Shown here: positions 41,558 through 55,108 of the stretch, piece by piece
Position numbering within the stretch: position 1 is the stretch's first letter
How the letters are laid out: every line of letters starts with the position of its first letter
Source of the DNA: Alphaproteobacteria bacterium
GTDB taxonomy: Bacteria > Pseudomonadota > Alphaproteobacteria > Micropepsales > Micropepsaceae
Direction of reading: 5' to 3'
Length of the DNA: 64,000 nucleotides
NCBI GenBank assembly: GCA_016124385.1
Contig: WGNU01000001.1
Location: forward strand, 310,001-374,000
Notes under the pieces: generated by a model
Database searches by the model: none
Seen by the model: the letters and a program-made list of their open reading frames with translations, nothing else
What the model was told of the DNA's origin: nothing
Position numbers and translations under genes: made by a program

Positions 41558-42502
41558 ATGGGGCGCAGGAAACGCGGCAACCCCATCCATGGCTGGGTGG
41601 TGATCGACAAGCCCGTGGGCCTGACCTCGACGGACATCGTCACGCGCGTCCGCCGCGCGCTGAACGCCCAGAAGGCGGGCCACGCCGGAACGCTCGACCC
41701 GCTCGCCACGGGGCTCCTCTGCGTCGCCTTGGGCGAGGCGACCAAGACCATCCCCTACATCATGGACGCGGAGAAGACCTACCGCTTCACCGCCTGCTGG
41801 GGCGAGGCGCGCGCAACCGATGACCGCGAGGGCATGGTTACCGAAACCTCAATTGTTAGACCGCATCCGGAACAGATCATTGAGAAACTAAATCATTTCG
41901 TAGGCGAAATAGAACAGACGCCGCCCGCCTTCTCCGCCGTGAAGGTGGATGGCGAGCGCGCTTACGACCTCGCCCGGGCGGGCGAGGCGCCTGACCTCAA
42001 GCCCCGCGCCGCCTGGATCGCCCGCCTGGAGCTGCGCGCCGTCCCCGACCCCGACCATGCGGAATTCGAGATGGTCTGCGGCAAGGGCACCTATGTCCGC
42101 AGTTTTGTTCGCGATTTGGCCCGCTCGCTCGGCACGGTCGGCCATGTCGCCCAATTGCGCCGCACGGCCACCGGCCCCTTCCGGGAGGCTGAGGCGATTC
42201 CCCTGGATAAATTCATTGACTCTGCTATGACAGGCCCCGCCCCGACAGGGGTTCTGCCGCTGACGGCCGCGCTGGACGACATCCCGGCGCTAGGGGTCAG
42301 TGAGGCGGATGTGCTCAGGCTACGCTCGGGCGCTTCTGTCGTGGTGCGTGGACGGACCTTCCACAAGGCGCAGGAGCTGATGGAAGCCGCCACCGGCGAA
42401 CCGGTTGTCTTGGCAACCGCGCCGCGTGGCGAACCGGTGGCGTTGGCGGCCTTGCGCCGTGGCGAATTGGTCCCCGTCCGCGTTTTCAATTTTGGCAGCT
42501 GA
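41558..42502 (+). CDS. truB: tRNA pseudouridine-55 synthase
   Basis: A 314-residue enzyme making psi55 in tRNA. The catalytic Asp is Asp47 in GHAGTLDPLATG. Other blocks are VVIDKPVGLTSTD, YRFTACWGEARATDD and GKGTYVRSFVRDLA, then a PUA-like C-terminus. About 80 bases in the middle (41837-41917) have unusually AT-rich codons, including AGA, CTA, ATA and GTA, unlike the rest of the gene; the encoded residues fit the family, so this is a codon-use oddity, not a frameshift. rpsO follows 15 bases later. Confidence 0.96.
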   Translation: MGRRKRGNPIHGWVVIDKPVGLTSTDIVTRVRRALNAQKAGHAGTLDPLATGLLCVALGEATKTIPYIMDAEKTYRFTACWGEARATDDREGMVTETSIVRPHPEQIIEKLNHFVGEIEQTPPAFSAVKVDGERAYDLARAGEAPDLKPRAAWIARLELRAVPDPDHAEFEMVCGKGTYVRSFVRDLARSLGTVGHVAQLRRTATGPFREAEAIPLDKFIDSAMTGPAPTGVLPLTAALDDIPALGVSEADVLRLRSGASVVVRGRTFHKAQELMEAATGEPVVLATAPRGEPVALAALRRGELVPVRVFNFGS

Positions 42503-42517
42503 ACGAAGGAGAACGAG

Positions 42518-42787
42518 ATGTCGATCACGCAGGACCGCAAGCAGGCGGTCATCACCGACAACGCGCGGGCCGACAAGGACACGGGCTCGCCGGAAGTCCA
42601 GGTCGCGATCCTGACCGAGCGGATCACCAATCTGCAGGACCATTTCGCCAAGCACGCGAAGGACAACCATTCGCGGCGCGGGCTCCTGCGCATGGTCTCG
42701 CGCCGGCGCAGCCTGCTCGATTATCTGAAAGCAAAGGACGTTCAGCGCTACGAGGCGCTGATCGCGAAACTTGGCCTGCGCAAATAA
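42518..42787 (+). CDS. rpsO: 30S ribosomal protein S15
   Basis: An 89-residue S15, a primary 16S rRNA-binding protein. The sequence [59 protein letters not shown] and the ending LIAKLGLRK are all typical. A ribosome-binding site (AAGGAG) is present. It precedes pnp, as in most proteobacteria, where S15 and PNPase are often autoregulated at the RNA level. Confidence 0.98.
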   Translation: MSITQDRKQAVITDNARADKDTGSPEVQVAILTERITNLQDHFAKHAKDNHSRRGLLRMVSRRRSLLDYLKAKDVQRYEALIAKLGLRK

Positions 42788-42905
42788 CGCCGGATCGGCG
42801 TTCCCTCACGTTTATCGTATCGACGCGGAGAGCGCGCCGGGGCCCCAAGGCTTCGGGCGGCGCGTCCGCTCACACTCATTCATCGCGGAAAATTCGCATG
42901 AAGGC

Positions 42906-42925
42906 CCGCGGCAATCCGGCCGCGG
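42906..42925 (+). ncRNA. Hairpin in the rpsO-pnp intergenic region
   Basis: CCGCGG (42906-42911) and CCGCGG (42920-42925) form a six-base-pair stem around an eight-base loop just upstream of the pnp ribosome-binding region. In E. coli a hairpin in this place is cut by RNase III and lets PNPase regulate its own mRNA. Whether that operates here is inference from position. Confidence 0.35.
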
Positions 42926-42946
42926 AAGAAGAAGGAAATGGAAATT

Positions 42947-45145
<2,199 letters not shown>

Positions 45146-45167
45146 TCGCCCGCCCGAAGTGGAATCG

Positions 45168-45197
45168 AAAGGGCCCGCGATCGCGGGCCCTTTTTTT
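45168..45197 (+). terminator. Rho-independent terminator after pnp
   Basis: The perfect 13-bp inverted repeat 45168-45180 / 45181-45193 (AAAGGGCCCGCGA and its complement) continues into a run of seven T. It ends the rimP-to-pnp cluster about 22 bases after the pnp stop and separates it from the convergent dehydrogenase gene. Confidence 0.92.
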
Positions 45198-45212
45198 GTG
45201 AGGAAGCAGGCC

Positions 45213-48092
<2,880 letters not shown>

Positions 48093-48185
48093 CGAACCCC
48101 CCTCACGCCGCCGCTTTGGCCCAGAATGGGACGCGGCCCCCCGACCGTCCGTCCCAAAGCCTCGCTGCGCCGCAAATCATGTGCC

Positions 48186-49406
48186 TCACGCCGCCCGCTG
48201 AAAGACCAGCACGGCGTTCGTGCCGCCGAAGCCGAAGCTGTTCGAGATCGCGGTCGTGAGCGTCACGTTATCGATCCGGCTGCGCACGATCGGCGCGTCT
48301 GCGACCTTCGGGTCCAACTCGTCGATATTCGCGCTCTCGGCGATGAAGCTGTTCTGCATCATGAGGAGCGTATAGATCGCCTCATGCACGCCGGCCGCGC
48401 CCTGCGCGTGCCCGGACAGCGATTTCGTCGCGCTGATCGGCGGCACGCGGTTGCCGAACACCTCGCGGATGGCCTCGATTTCCGGAATGTCGCCGACAGG
48501 GGTCGAGGTCGCGTGCGGGTTGATGTAATCGACCGGCGCCTTCACATTCTCCAGCGCCATGCGCATGCAGCGCACCGCGCCTTCGCCGGAGGGCGCGACC
48601 ATGTCCGCGCCATCGGCCGTCGCGCCATAGCCGACCAGCTCGGCGTAGATCTTGGCGCCGCGCGCCTTGGCGTGTTCCAGCTCTTCCAGCACCAGCATGC
48701 CGCCACCGCCCGAGATCACGAACCCGTCGCGCTTGGCGTCATAGGCGCGGCTCGCCTTGGCCGGCGTGTCGTTGAATTTGGAGGACATCGCCCCCATCGC
48801 GTCGAAGAGCACGGAGAGCGTCCAGTCCAGCTCCTCGCCGCCGCCCGCGAACATGATGTCCTGCTTGCCCCACTGGATCATCTCATACGCGTTGCCGATG
48901 CAATTGGCGCTGGTCGAGCAGGCCGAGCTGATCGAGTAGTTGACGCCCTTGGTCTTGAACCAGGTCGAGAGATTGGCCGAGCAGGTGGACGACATCGCCT
49001 TGGGCACCGCGAACGGCCCGACGCGCTTTGGCCCCTTGCCTTCCTCGCGCGTGATGTCCGCCGCCTGGACGATCGCGCGCGTGGACGGCCCGCCCGATCC
49101 GACGATGAGGCCCGTGCGCGGGTGGCTCACCTCCGAGGGCTCGAGCCCTGAATCCTGGATCGCCTGGTTCATCGCGATCCAGGCATAGGCGGCGCCATCG
49201 CCCATAAAGCGGCGCGCGCGCCGGTCGACCACGCTGTCGAGATCGATCTTGAGGCTCCCCTGCACCTGGCTGCGAAAGCCAAGCCGCGCATAGTCCTCCG
49301 CTGCCACGATGCCCGAGCGGGCCTCCCGCAGCGAGGCGAGGACTTCCTGGGTGGAATTGCCGAGGGAGGAGACGATCCCCATCCCCGTCACGACGACGCG
49401 TCTCAT
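48186..49406 (-). CDS. fabB: 3-oxoacyl-[acyl-carrier-protein] synthase I
   Basis: A 406-residue condensing enzyme. The catalytic Cys163 is in [14 protein letters not shown], and the His pair is in [11 protein letters not shown] (about 298) and [10 protein letters not shown] (about 333). This arrangement, with the adjacent fabA, is the FabB type needed for unsaturated fatty acids. It begins [17 protein letters not shown] and lies 45 bases from fabA and 93 from fabI, probably in one operon. Confidence 0.97.
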   Translation of the reverse strand: MRRVVVTGMGIVSSLGNSTQEVLASLREARSGIVAAEDYARLGFRSQVQGSLKIDLDSVVDRRARRFMGDGAAYAWIAMNQAIQDSGLEPSEVSHPRTGLIVGSGGPSTRAIVQAADITREEGKGPKRVGPFAVPKAMSSTCSANLSTWFKTKGVNYSISSACSTSANCIGNAYEMIQWGKQDIMFAGGGEELDWTLSVLFDAMGAMSSKFNDTPAKASRAYDAKRDGFVISGGGGMLVLEELEHAKARGAKIYAELVGYGATADGADMVAPSGEGAVRCMRMALENVKAPVDYINPHATSTPVGDIPEIEAIREVFGNRVPPISATKSLSGHAQGAAGVHEAIYTLLMMQNSFIAESANIDELDPKVADAPIVRSRIDNVTLTTAISNSFGFGGTNAVLVFQRAA

Positions 49407-49451
49407 GCTGATCCTCGTTGCATCCGCCTTGGCGGTGTCACCGGCCCGGCC

Positions 49452-50006
49452 TCAGGTCGCGGGCGTCTCGTTGGCCTTGAAGAGGCCGACGCGCAGATCG
49501 CGCGCCTCGAACGCCAATTTTCCATCGACCTTCACAATGCCATCCGCCACGCCCAGCACAAGTTTGCGCATGATGACGCGCTTGAGGTCGATGACATAGG
49601 TGAGCGTCTTGGCGCTCGGCAGCACCATCTCGGAGAATTTGACTTCGCCGACGCCGAACGCGCGGCCCTTGCCCGGCGCGCCCAGCCAGCCGAGGAAGAA
49701 GCCGACGAGCTGCCACATCGCGTCGAGCCCCAGGCACCCCGGCATCACCGGATCGCCCTCGAAATGGCATTTGAAGAACCAGAGGTCCGGTTTGATATCG
49801 AGCTCGGCCTTGATCTCGCCCTTGCCGTGCGCGCCGCCCTCGTCCGCGATATGCGTGATCCGGTCGAACATGAGCATCGGCGGCATCGGAAGCTGCGCGT
49901 TGCCGGGGCCGAACAACTCGCCCTTCGCGCAGGCGATCAATTTCTGAAAATCGAAGCTGGAGGGCCGCGAAACGGCTCCGTTGGCAAGCGCGGGTCCGTG
50001 TTGCAT
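49452..50006 (-). CDS. fabA: 3-hydroxydecanoyl-[ACP] dehydratase/isomerase
   Basis: A 184-residue hot-dog-fold enzyme that dehydrates and isomerises 10-carbon intermediates for unsaturated fatty acids. The active-site His81 ([14 protein letters not shown]) and Asp95 (LGLDAMWQL) are present. ATG 50004-50006 follows AAGGGA at six bases and gives the usual length; the frame open to 50483 is longer than the family. It is divergent from irr, sharing a 192-base region containing the Irr-box-like palindrome. Confidence 0.96.
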   Translation of the reverse strand: MQHGPALANGAVSRPSSFDFQKLIACAKGELFGPGNAQLPMPPMLMFDRITHIADEGGAHGKGEIKAELDIKPDLWFFKCHFEGDPVMPGCLGLDAMWQLVGFFLGWLGAPGKGRAFGVGEVKFSEMVLPSAKTLTYVIDLKRVIMRKLVLGVADGIVKVDGKLAFEARDLRVGLFKANETPAT

Positions 50007-50130
50007 CGGGTCCCTTCTGAAGTGGGGCGAGTGGCCCTGCGGCCGGGGCCGCGGGCGTTGAAGAAGCACTCTTAGCGCAGTTCGTGCGGCCGCGCATCCC
50101 CTGCGCATTGTGCCGGCCGGGCCGCCCACA

Positions 50131-50145
50131 CTTGAATTATTCCAA
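50131..50145. promoter_or_regulatory. Irr-box-like palindrome between fabA and irr
   Basis: CTTGAATTATTCCAA shares GAATTATTC with the katG site at 30759-30773 and matches it at 12 of 15 positions. TTGGAATNATTCCAA is a symmetric consensus for both. It lies about 55 bases before the irr start, in the fabA-irr divergent region, which fits autoregulation of irr. The match to a known Irr box is from memory and needs a motif scan. Confidence 0.5.
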
Positions 50146-50198
50146 TCTTTGTCCAAATGCGCTATAGGAGGGCGTGAAAAGGTCTGGAGGTTGGTCGA

Positions 50199-50630
50199 AT
50201 GATGAGCGTGCGTCCCTACGCTGATGCTGTCGAGAAGCTCCGCGCGGCGGGTTTGCGCCCCACGCGGCAGCGTCTGGCGCTGTGGAAATTGCTGTTCAGC
50301 GGCGGCGATCGCCACGTGACGGCCGAGGCGCTGCAGGCCGAGGCGGCGGGCGCGGGCGTGCGCGTGTCGCTGGCAACGATCTATAACGCCCTCCACCAAT
50401 TCACGCAGGCCGACTTGCTGCGCGAGGTCGTGGTGGACGGCGCAAAGACCTATTTCGACACCAACACGACCGATCACCATCACTTCTATGTCGAGCGCGA
50501 CGGCGAGTTGATGGACATTCCCGGCGAGGCGGTGGAGGTCTCGGGCTTGCCCGCGACACCTGCCGGCATGGCGCTGGAACGGGTCGATGTGATCGTGCGG
50601 CTGCGCGCGTCAGACGAGTCCAAAGCCTAA
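50199..50630 (+). CDS. irr: Iron response regulator Irr (Fur family)
   Basis: A 143-residue Fur-family protein with the Irr-specific core: [49 protein letters not shown] and [17 protein letters not shown], with the His triplet at 93-95. It lacks the N-terminal heme-regulatory Cys-Pro motif of Bradyrhizobium Irr, so heme binding would rely on the His-rich site, as in some rhizobial relatives. Irr represses or activates iron and heme genes. The start is ATG 50199 or 50202 after GGAGG. Divergence from fabA-fabB-fabI is conserved in Hyphomicrobiales. Confidence 0.93.
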   Translation: MMSVRPYADAVEKLRAAGLRPTRQRLALWKLLFSGGDRHVTAEALQAEAAGAGVRVSLATIYNALHQFTQADLLREVVVDGAKTYFDTNTTDHHHFYVERDGELMDIPGEAVEVSGLPATPAGMALERVDVIVRLRASDESKA

Positions 50631-50661
50631 TTCGAACAAATACAAAAAGCCGGTCAACCAG

Positions 50662-50690
50662 TTGACATATCGCAATGTCTCCTGATAGAC
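50662..50690 (+). promoter_or_regulatory. Putative sigma-70 promoter of the rubrerythrin gene
   Basis: A perfect -35 hexamer TTGACA (50662-50667) is followed after 16-17 bases by a weak -10 (GATAGA or ATAGAC, 50684-50690), about 55 bases before the rubrerythrin start. The short AT-rich stretch around it supports a promoter here, separate from irr. Confidence 0.5.
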
Positions 50691-50744
50691 CCGGCCGCAA
50701 ATAAGGTCAAAGACCACCGAATTTCAACGAGAAGGATCGGGTAA

Positions 50745-51161
50745 ATGAAGCTTGCGGATTCCAAGACCGTCCAGAATTTGAAGGAAGCCTTTGCGGGCGA
50801 AAGCCAGGCCAACCGGCGCTACCTCTATTTCGCGCAAAAGGCCGATGTTGAGGGCTTCAACGACGTGGCGACCGTGTTCCGCTCGACGGCGGAAGGCGAG
50901 ACCGGCCACGCGCACGGCCATCTTCAGTTCATGGAAGAGGTTGGCGATCCCGCCACGGGCCTCAAGATCGGCGCGACGCCGGACAATCTGAAGGCCGCCA
51001 TCGCCGGCGAAACGCACGAATACACCGACATGTATCCGGGCATGGCGCGCACGGCGCGTGAGGAAGGCTTCGACGAGATCGCCGACTGGTTCGAGACGCT
51101 GGCGAAGGCCGAGAAGAGCCACGCCGGTCGCTTCCAGAAGGCGCTCGACAGCCTGGCGTAA
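50745..51161 (+). CDS. Rubrerythrin-like diiron protein without rubredoxin domain
   Basis: A 138-residue ferritin-like four-helix protein. The diiron ligand pattern is visible: Glu19 ([11 protein letters not shown]), Glu52 with His55 (EGETGH), Glu89/Glu92 (AGETHEY) and Glu123 with His126 (AEKSH). The C-terminal Cys4 rubredoxin domain of classical rubrerythrins is missing, so electrons must come from another protein. Such proteins reduce hydrogen peroxide. Downstream lies an Fe-S oxidoreductase gene that could be the donor. A good ribosome-binding site (GAGAAGGA) precedes ATG 50745. Confidence 0.92.
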   Translation: MKLADSKTVQNLKEAFAGESQANRRYLYFAQKADVEGFNDVATVFRSTAEGETGHAHGHLQFMEEVGDPATGLKIGATPDNLKAAIAGETHEYTDMYPGMARTAREEGFDEIADWFETLAKAEKSHAGRFQKALDSLA

Positions 51162-51193
51162 GCCGCTCGCTTCACCGTGAGACCGGGGCAAGC

Positions 51194-51213
51194 GCCCCCG
51201 CGACAGCGGGGGC
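51194..51213 (+). other. GC hairpin between the rubrerythrin and Fe-S oxidoreductase genes
   Basis: GCCCCCGC (51194-51201), loop GACA, GCGGGGGC (51206-51213) form a perfect eight-base-pair stem about 32 bases after the rubrerythrin stop. There is no T-run, so it may be an mRNA-stabilising or attenuating fold that lets rubrerythrin be made in excess of the downstream proteins. The next gene starts at 51317. Confidence 0.45.
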
Positions 51214-51316
51214 CCTCGCCTCGGATCGAGTCCGGAGCCGTCCCGCTGGGAACGCTCGCGCATCGCGCGGTGCGCCCGCTGTGGGAAGCGCCTCCTCCCA
51301 ACGGATCGCACACCCG

Positions 51317-52675
51317 ATGAAAGAAGGCAGCCTCGAAGCGCCCACGCGCCACAAGATTGATTGGAAGGATCCCGACTTCCTCGATCCCCAGAAGATCGAC
51401 GAGGAACTGCGCCGCGTCTTCGACATCTGCCACGGCTGCCGGCGCTGCTTCAATCTGTGCGAATCCTTTCCGCGCCTGTTCGACCTCGTCGATGAATCCG
51501 AAAGCGGCGAGCTCGATAGCGTCGCCTCCGCCGATTTCGCGCCCGTCATCGAAGCCTGCACGCTCTGCGACATGTGCTTCCTGACGAAATGCCCTTACGT
51601 GCCGCCGCACGAATTCGATCTCGATTTCCCGCATCTGATGCTCCGTGCGCGGATGGCCGAGGTGAAGGCGGGGAAGGGCGAGAACGTCACCGCCCGCCAA
51701 TTGGCCGAGATGGATCGCAACGGCCGCCTGGCCGCGGCGGTCGCCCCGATCGCCAATTGGGCGAGCGGAAAGTCGAACGGCGCCGCCCGCGCGGTGATGC
51801 AGGGAACCCTCGGCATCGACGCGCGCGCCGAGCTACCGAAGTTTCACACGAAGACCTTCATCATGGCCGATCGCGGCGATCCCATTCGCCCGAACGCGGC
51901 CGCCCCCGCCTTCGGCAAGCGTAAGGCCGCGCTCTTTGCGACCTGCTTCGTCAACTACAACAAGCCCGCTACCGGCCTTGCCGCCCGCGCGGTGATGAAC
52001 CACATCGGCGTCGCAACGAAGGCCGCCTATCCCGGCTGCTGCGGCATGCCGTTCCTGGAGCAGGCCGACCTCGCGCGCGTCGCTGAGCAGGCCAGGAAGG
52101 TCTCGGCCGCGCTGCGCCCGCTGATCGATGACGGCTATGAGATCGTCACGCTCACTGCCTCCTGCGGGCTGATGTTCAAATTCGAATGGCCCTTGATCGT
52201 GCCGGGCGATGAGAACGTGAAGGCGCTCTCCGCCGCCACGCGCGACATTGATGAGATCATCGTCGACATCGCCAAGAAGGAGGGCCTGCCCCCCATTCCC
52301 GGCCGCATCGAGGGCGGGGTGAGCGTCCATCTCGCCTGCCATGCCCGCGCGCAGAACATGGGCGCGAAGGCCGCCGAGATGCTGCGCCTCATCCCCGAGA
52401 TCGAGATCGACATCATCGAGCGCTGCGCTGGCCATGGCGGCACGTTCGGCGTGCTGCAGCCGACCGCCGATCTGGCGCGAAAAGTCGGAACGCCGGTCTT
52501 TCGCCAGCTGACGAAGCAGGCCCGCGCGCATGTCGTCTCCGACTGCCCGCTCGCCGGCAAGCACATCGTCCAGGGCGCGGCGGAACTGGCCGCCAAGGCC
52601 GGCGAGACGCTGCCCGCCCGCCACGCCGACCACCCGGTCGAGCTGCTGGCCAAGGCCTATGGTTTGATGGAGTGA
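51317..52675 (+). CDS. (Fe-S)-binding oxidoreductase with two cysteine cluster motifs and CCG domains
   Basis: A 452-residue GlpC/HdrD-like protein. N-terminal ferredoxin-type motifs are Cys38-x2-Cys41-x2-Cys44-x3-Cys48 ([11 protein letters not shown]) and Cys81-x2-Cys84-x2-Cys87-x4-Cys92 ([13 protein letters not shown]); the second has a four-residue last spacing. Two cysteine-rich CCG regions follow ([18 protein letters not shown] with [12 protein letters not shown]). This architecture carries electrons, here plausibly to the rubrerythrin. ATG 51317 is preferred over the frame opening at 51281. It overlaps the reading frame region of the DUF3501 gene start. Confidence 0.88.
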   Translation: MKEGSLEAPTRHKIDWKDPDFLDPQKIDEELRRVFDICHGCRRCFNLCESFPRLFDLVDESESGELDSVASADFAPVIEACTLCDMCFLTKCPYVPPHEFDLDFPHLMLRARMAEVKAGKGENVTARQLAEMDRNGRLAAAVAPIANWASGKSNGAARAVMQGTLGIDARAELPKFHTKTFIMADRGDPIRPNAAAPAFGKRKAALFATCFVNYNKPATGLAARAVMNHIGVATKAAYPGCCGMPFLEQADLARVAEQARKVSAALRPLIDDGYEIVTLTASCGLMFKFEWPLIVPGDENVKALSAATRDIDEIIVDIAKKEGLPPIPGRIEGGVSVHLACHARAQNMGAKAAEMLRLIPEIEIDIIERCAGHGGTFGVLQPTADLARKVGTPVFRQLTKQARAHVVSDCPLAGKHIVQGAAELAAKAGETLPARHADHPVELLAKAYGLME

Positions 52676-52707
52676 GGCGCCCGATGAGTTTGCAAGGAGG
52701 TCCCGCC

Positions 52708-53304
52708 ATGCCCAAAGCCGCCCGCGTGATCACGCGCGACGATCTGATCGCGATGGACATCTTCGCGAAGGAGCGGAAAGAACGCCGCGCCGCGCTGCTG
52801 CCTTCGAAAAAGCTCCGCCGCGTCGAAGTCGGGCCCCACGTCACCTTCTATTTCGAGAACTACGACACGATGTGGCTGCAGATCCACGAGATGCTGCACA
52901 TCGAAAAGGGCGGCGAGGAGCAGATCGACGACGAGCTTCGCGCCTACAACCCGCTCATCCCGCAAGGGACCGAACTGGTCGCCACGATGATGATCGAGGT
53001 CGATGATCCCATCCGCCGCGCCAATGTCTTGAGGCGTCTCGGCCATATCGAGGAGCATATCGCTTTCGAGATCGGGGACCTCAAAGTGAAGGCGGTCGCC
53101 GAGGGGGACGCCGAACGCACGACCGCGGACGGGAAGACCTCCGCCGTCCACTTCATCCGCTTCCCCTTCAGCGCGGAAGCGATCGCGAAATTCAAGGATC
53201 CGGCCGTGACGGTGATGCTCGGCATCGCGCATGAGAACTACGCGCATTTGGCGGTGCTCTCGCCGGCCTCGCGGAACGAGCTGGCGGGCGACTTTACGGC
53301 CTGA
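52708..53304 (+). CDS. DUF3501 family protein
   Basis: A 198-residue protein matching DUF3501 in my recollection: RVITRDDLIAMDIFAKERKE at the N-terminus, RRVEVGPHVTFYFENYDTMW and IHEMLHIEKGGEEQIDDELR following. It has no transmembrane segment and no Cys; the function is unknown. ATG 52708 follows CAAGGAGGT, a near-perfect ribosome-binding site, and is preferred over GTG 52672. It is third in a rubrerythrin-oxidoreductase-DUF3501 set that I recall from many proteobacteria, suggesting a shared role. Confidence 0.85.
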   Translation: MPKAARVITRDDLIAMDIFAKERKERRAALLPSKKLRRVEVGPHVTFYFENYDTMWLQIHEMLHIEKGGEEQIDDELRAYNPLIPQGTELVATMMIEVDDPIRRANVLRRLGHIEEHIAFEIGDLKVKAVAEGDAERTTADGKTSAVHFIRFPFSAEAIAKFKDPAVTVMLGIAHENYAHLAVLSPASRNELAGDFTA

Positions 53305-53314
53305 CGCGGGGGCG

Positions 53315-53827
53315 CTAGGGCCGCTCGTCCGGAAAGACGCCCCAGATCTGCGCCCGCTCGACCCATCCGCTATAGCCGCGCGCGGAGATTTCGCAGAACG
53401 CGGCGTCGCACGATTTAAGACGCGCCACGAGCCCGGGCTGGCCATAAGCGACGGGCCGCGACGCCGTGTCCGGCTGCTCGTGGATCACCGCGTTCGACTT
53501 GCCGGTGATGATCACCATCCGCGTCGCGCCCAGATATTCCTTGTGCATCCAGCCGATCTCGCCGTCCGGGTCGCGCACTTTCCGCCAGTGCTCGTATTCC
53601 TCGATGATTTCGACGGGCAGGCCCTTGCGCACATAGACCCAGCGGATCTGGGTGGAGGCGCTCGGCCCTTCGCGCAGATGGGCGGGGGTCGTCTTCAGGC
53701 TGACGAATCGCGGCACCGGCAGTCCCGTCGTCCCTTCGCGCCGCTGCGGCGGGGTCTCTTGGCCCCACGCGCCCGGACTGAGCGGCACGGCGATCAGGAT
53801 CATGAGAGCGAGGAGGATGCGATGCAC
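53315..53827 (-). CDS. Secreted SH3-domain protein
   Basis: A 170-residue protein with a signal peptide (MHRILLALMILIAVPLSPGA, cleaved near WGQ) and a bacterial SH3-type domain (LREGPSASTQIRWVYVRKGL, EEYEHWRKVRDPDGEIGWM) in the middle, then a second such module (VIHEQPDTASRPVAYGQPGL, CEISARGYSGWVERAQIWGV). It is probably periplasmic and may bind peptidoglycan or other periplasmic ligands. It lies next to the hydroxyacid dehydrogenase gene as in other Hyphomicrobiales. No catalytic motif is seen. Confidence 0.85.
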   Translation of the reverse strand: MHRILLALMILIAVPLSPGAWGQETPPQRREGTTGLPVPRFVSLKTTPAHLREGPSASTQIRWVYVRKGLPVEIIEEYEHWRKVRDPDGEIGWMHKEYLGATRMVIITGKSNAVIHEQPDTASRPVAYGQPGLVARLKSCDAAFCEISARGYSGWVERAQIWGVFPDERP

Positions 53828-54106
53828 GGTGTCTTGGTGGCCCTATCGGGGGGTCGCGGGGGCGGATCGGGCAGAGATTTCAAAGGGGCCGCACGCGCGA
53901 GGAATCACGCTCGCATCCCCAGAAAGCCTCTGCTACATGGATGGAACCCGAGCGACAAGCCGTCAAGAGCGAGACGCTCGCAAGGGCGCTGCGCGATGGA
54001 GCGAAGGCCTGCTTTGTCGCGAAGGCGCCGCGTCAGTCGAAGAGTGGAGGGCGGCCGGGTCGCGCGAACGTGAACCCGCCTGAGCGCCCGGTTCGGAGCG
54101 AACGCC
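53828..54106. other. Intergenic region between the SH3-protein and dehydrogenase genes, no gene seen
   Basis: A 279-base divergent region. Open frames here are GC-driven and lack family likeness or a good ribosome-binding site. It should contain the promoters of both flanking genes, but I could not identify convincing -35/-10 pairs, a riboswitch or a tRNA. Confidence 0.5.
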
Positions 54107-55093
54107 ATGCCGCAGAAAAAACCGTTGGTGATCGTCACGCGGCGCCTGCCGGACGCGATCGAGACCCGCATGCGCGAATTGTTCGACGCGCGGCTGAACC
54201 TCGAAGACAAGCCCATGTCGAAGGCCGAGCTGATCGCCGCGGCGCGCGAAGCGGACGTGCTGGTGCCGACCGTGACGGACCGCCTCGATTCGAGCGTGCT
54301 CATCCAGGCTGGCCCCAATTTGAAGCTGATCGCCAATTTCGGCGCGGGCGTCGACAATATCGACATCGCGACCGCGCGCGATCGCGGCATCACGGTGACG
54401 AACACGCCGGGCGTCCTCTCCGAGGATACCGCCGACATGACGATGGCGCTCATCCTTGCCGTGCCGCGTCGCCTGGTCGAGGGCGCGCAGGTGATCGAGG
54501 CCGGCGATTTCCGCGGCTGGTCGCCCACCTGGATGCTCGGCCACCGCATCTATGGCAAGCGGCTCGGCATCATTGGCATGGGCCGCATCGGCCAGGCGGT
54601 CGCACGGCGCGCAAAGGCGTTCGGCCTTCAGATCCACTATCACAACCGCCGCCCCGTCGCGAAGCGCACGGAAGAGGAGCTGGAGGCGACCTATTGGGAA
54701 TCGCTCGACCAGATGCTCGCGCGCATGGACATCGTCTCGGTCAATTGTCCGCACACGCCCGCGACCTTCCATCTGCTTTCCGCGCGGCGGCTGAAGCTGC
54801 TCAAGCCCACGGCCTATGTCGTCAACACGGCGCGCGGCGAGGTGATCGATGAGAACGCGCTCGCCCGCATGCTGGAATCGAACGAGCTGGCGGGCGCCGG
54901 CCTCGACGTCTTCGAGAACGAGCCTGCGGTCAACCCCAAGCTCTTGAAGCTGAAGAGCGTCGTCCTCCTGCCGCATATGGGCTCGGCCACGCTCGAGGGC
55001 CGGCTCGACATGGGCGACAAGGTCATCATCAACATCAAGACCTTCGTCGACGGCCACCGCCCGCCGGACCGCGTTCTCCCGGCGATGCTTTAG
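54107..55093 (+). CDS. D-2-hydroxyacid dehydrogenase (glyoxylate/hydroxypyruvate reductase type)
   Basis: A 328-residue NAD(P)-dependent enzyme. The Rossmann motif is GMGRIG (157-162). Catalytic residues are Arg243 (NTARGEVID), the Glu of FENEP (about 270) and His290 (LLPHMGSAT). The N-terminal catalytic domain has FGAGVDNIDIATARDRGI. It most resembles the GyaR/GhrB group, which reduces glyoxylate or hydroxypyruvate; substrate choice is inferred. The P-type ATPase gene follows 15 bases after its stop. Confidence 0.88.
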   Translation: MPQKKPLVIVTRRLPDAIETRMRELFDARLNLEDKPMSKAELIAAAREADVLVPTVTDRLDSSVLIQAGPNLKLIANFGAGVDNIDIATARDRGITVTNTPGVLSEDTADMTMALILAVPRRLVEGAQVIEAGDFRGWSPTWMLGHRIYGKRLGIIGMGRIGQAVARRAKAFGLQIHYHNRRPVAKRTEEELEATYWESLDQMLARMDIVSVNCPHTPATFHLLSARRLKLLKPTAYVVNTARGEVIDENALARMLESNELAGAGLDVFENEPAVNPKLLKLKSVVLLPHMGSATLEGRLDMGDKVIINIKTFVDGHRPPDRVLPAML

Positions 55094-55108
55094 CCGCTTC
55101 GGCGCGCC

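Noticed and set aside
53941-54106. Small forward open frame just upstream of the hydroxyacid dehydrogenase gene
   Set aside because: It runs on into the dehydrogenase in another frame, has no ribosome-binding site and no recognisable content.
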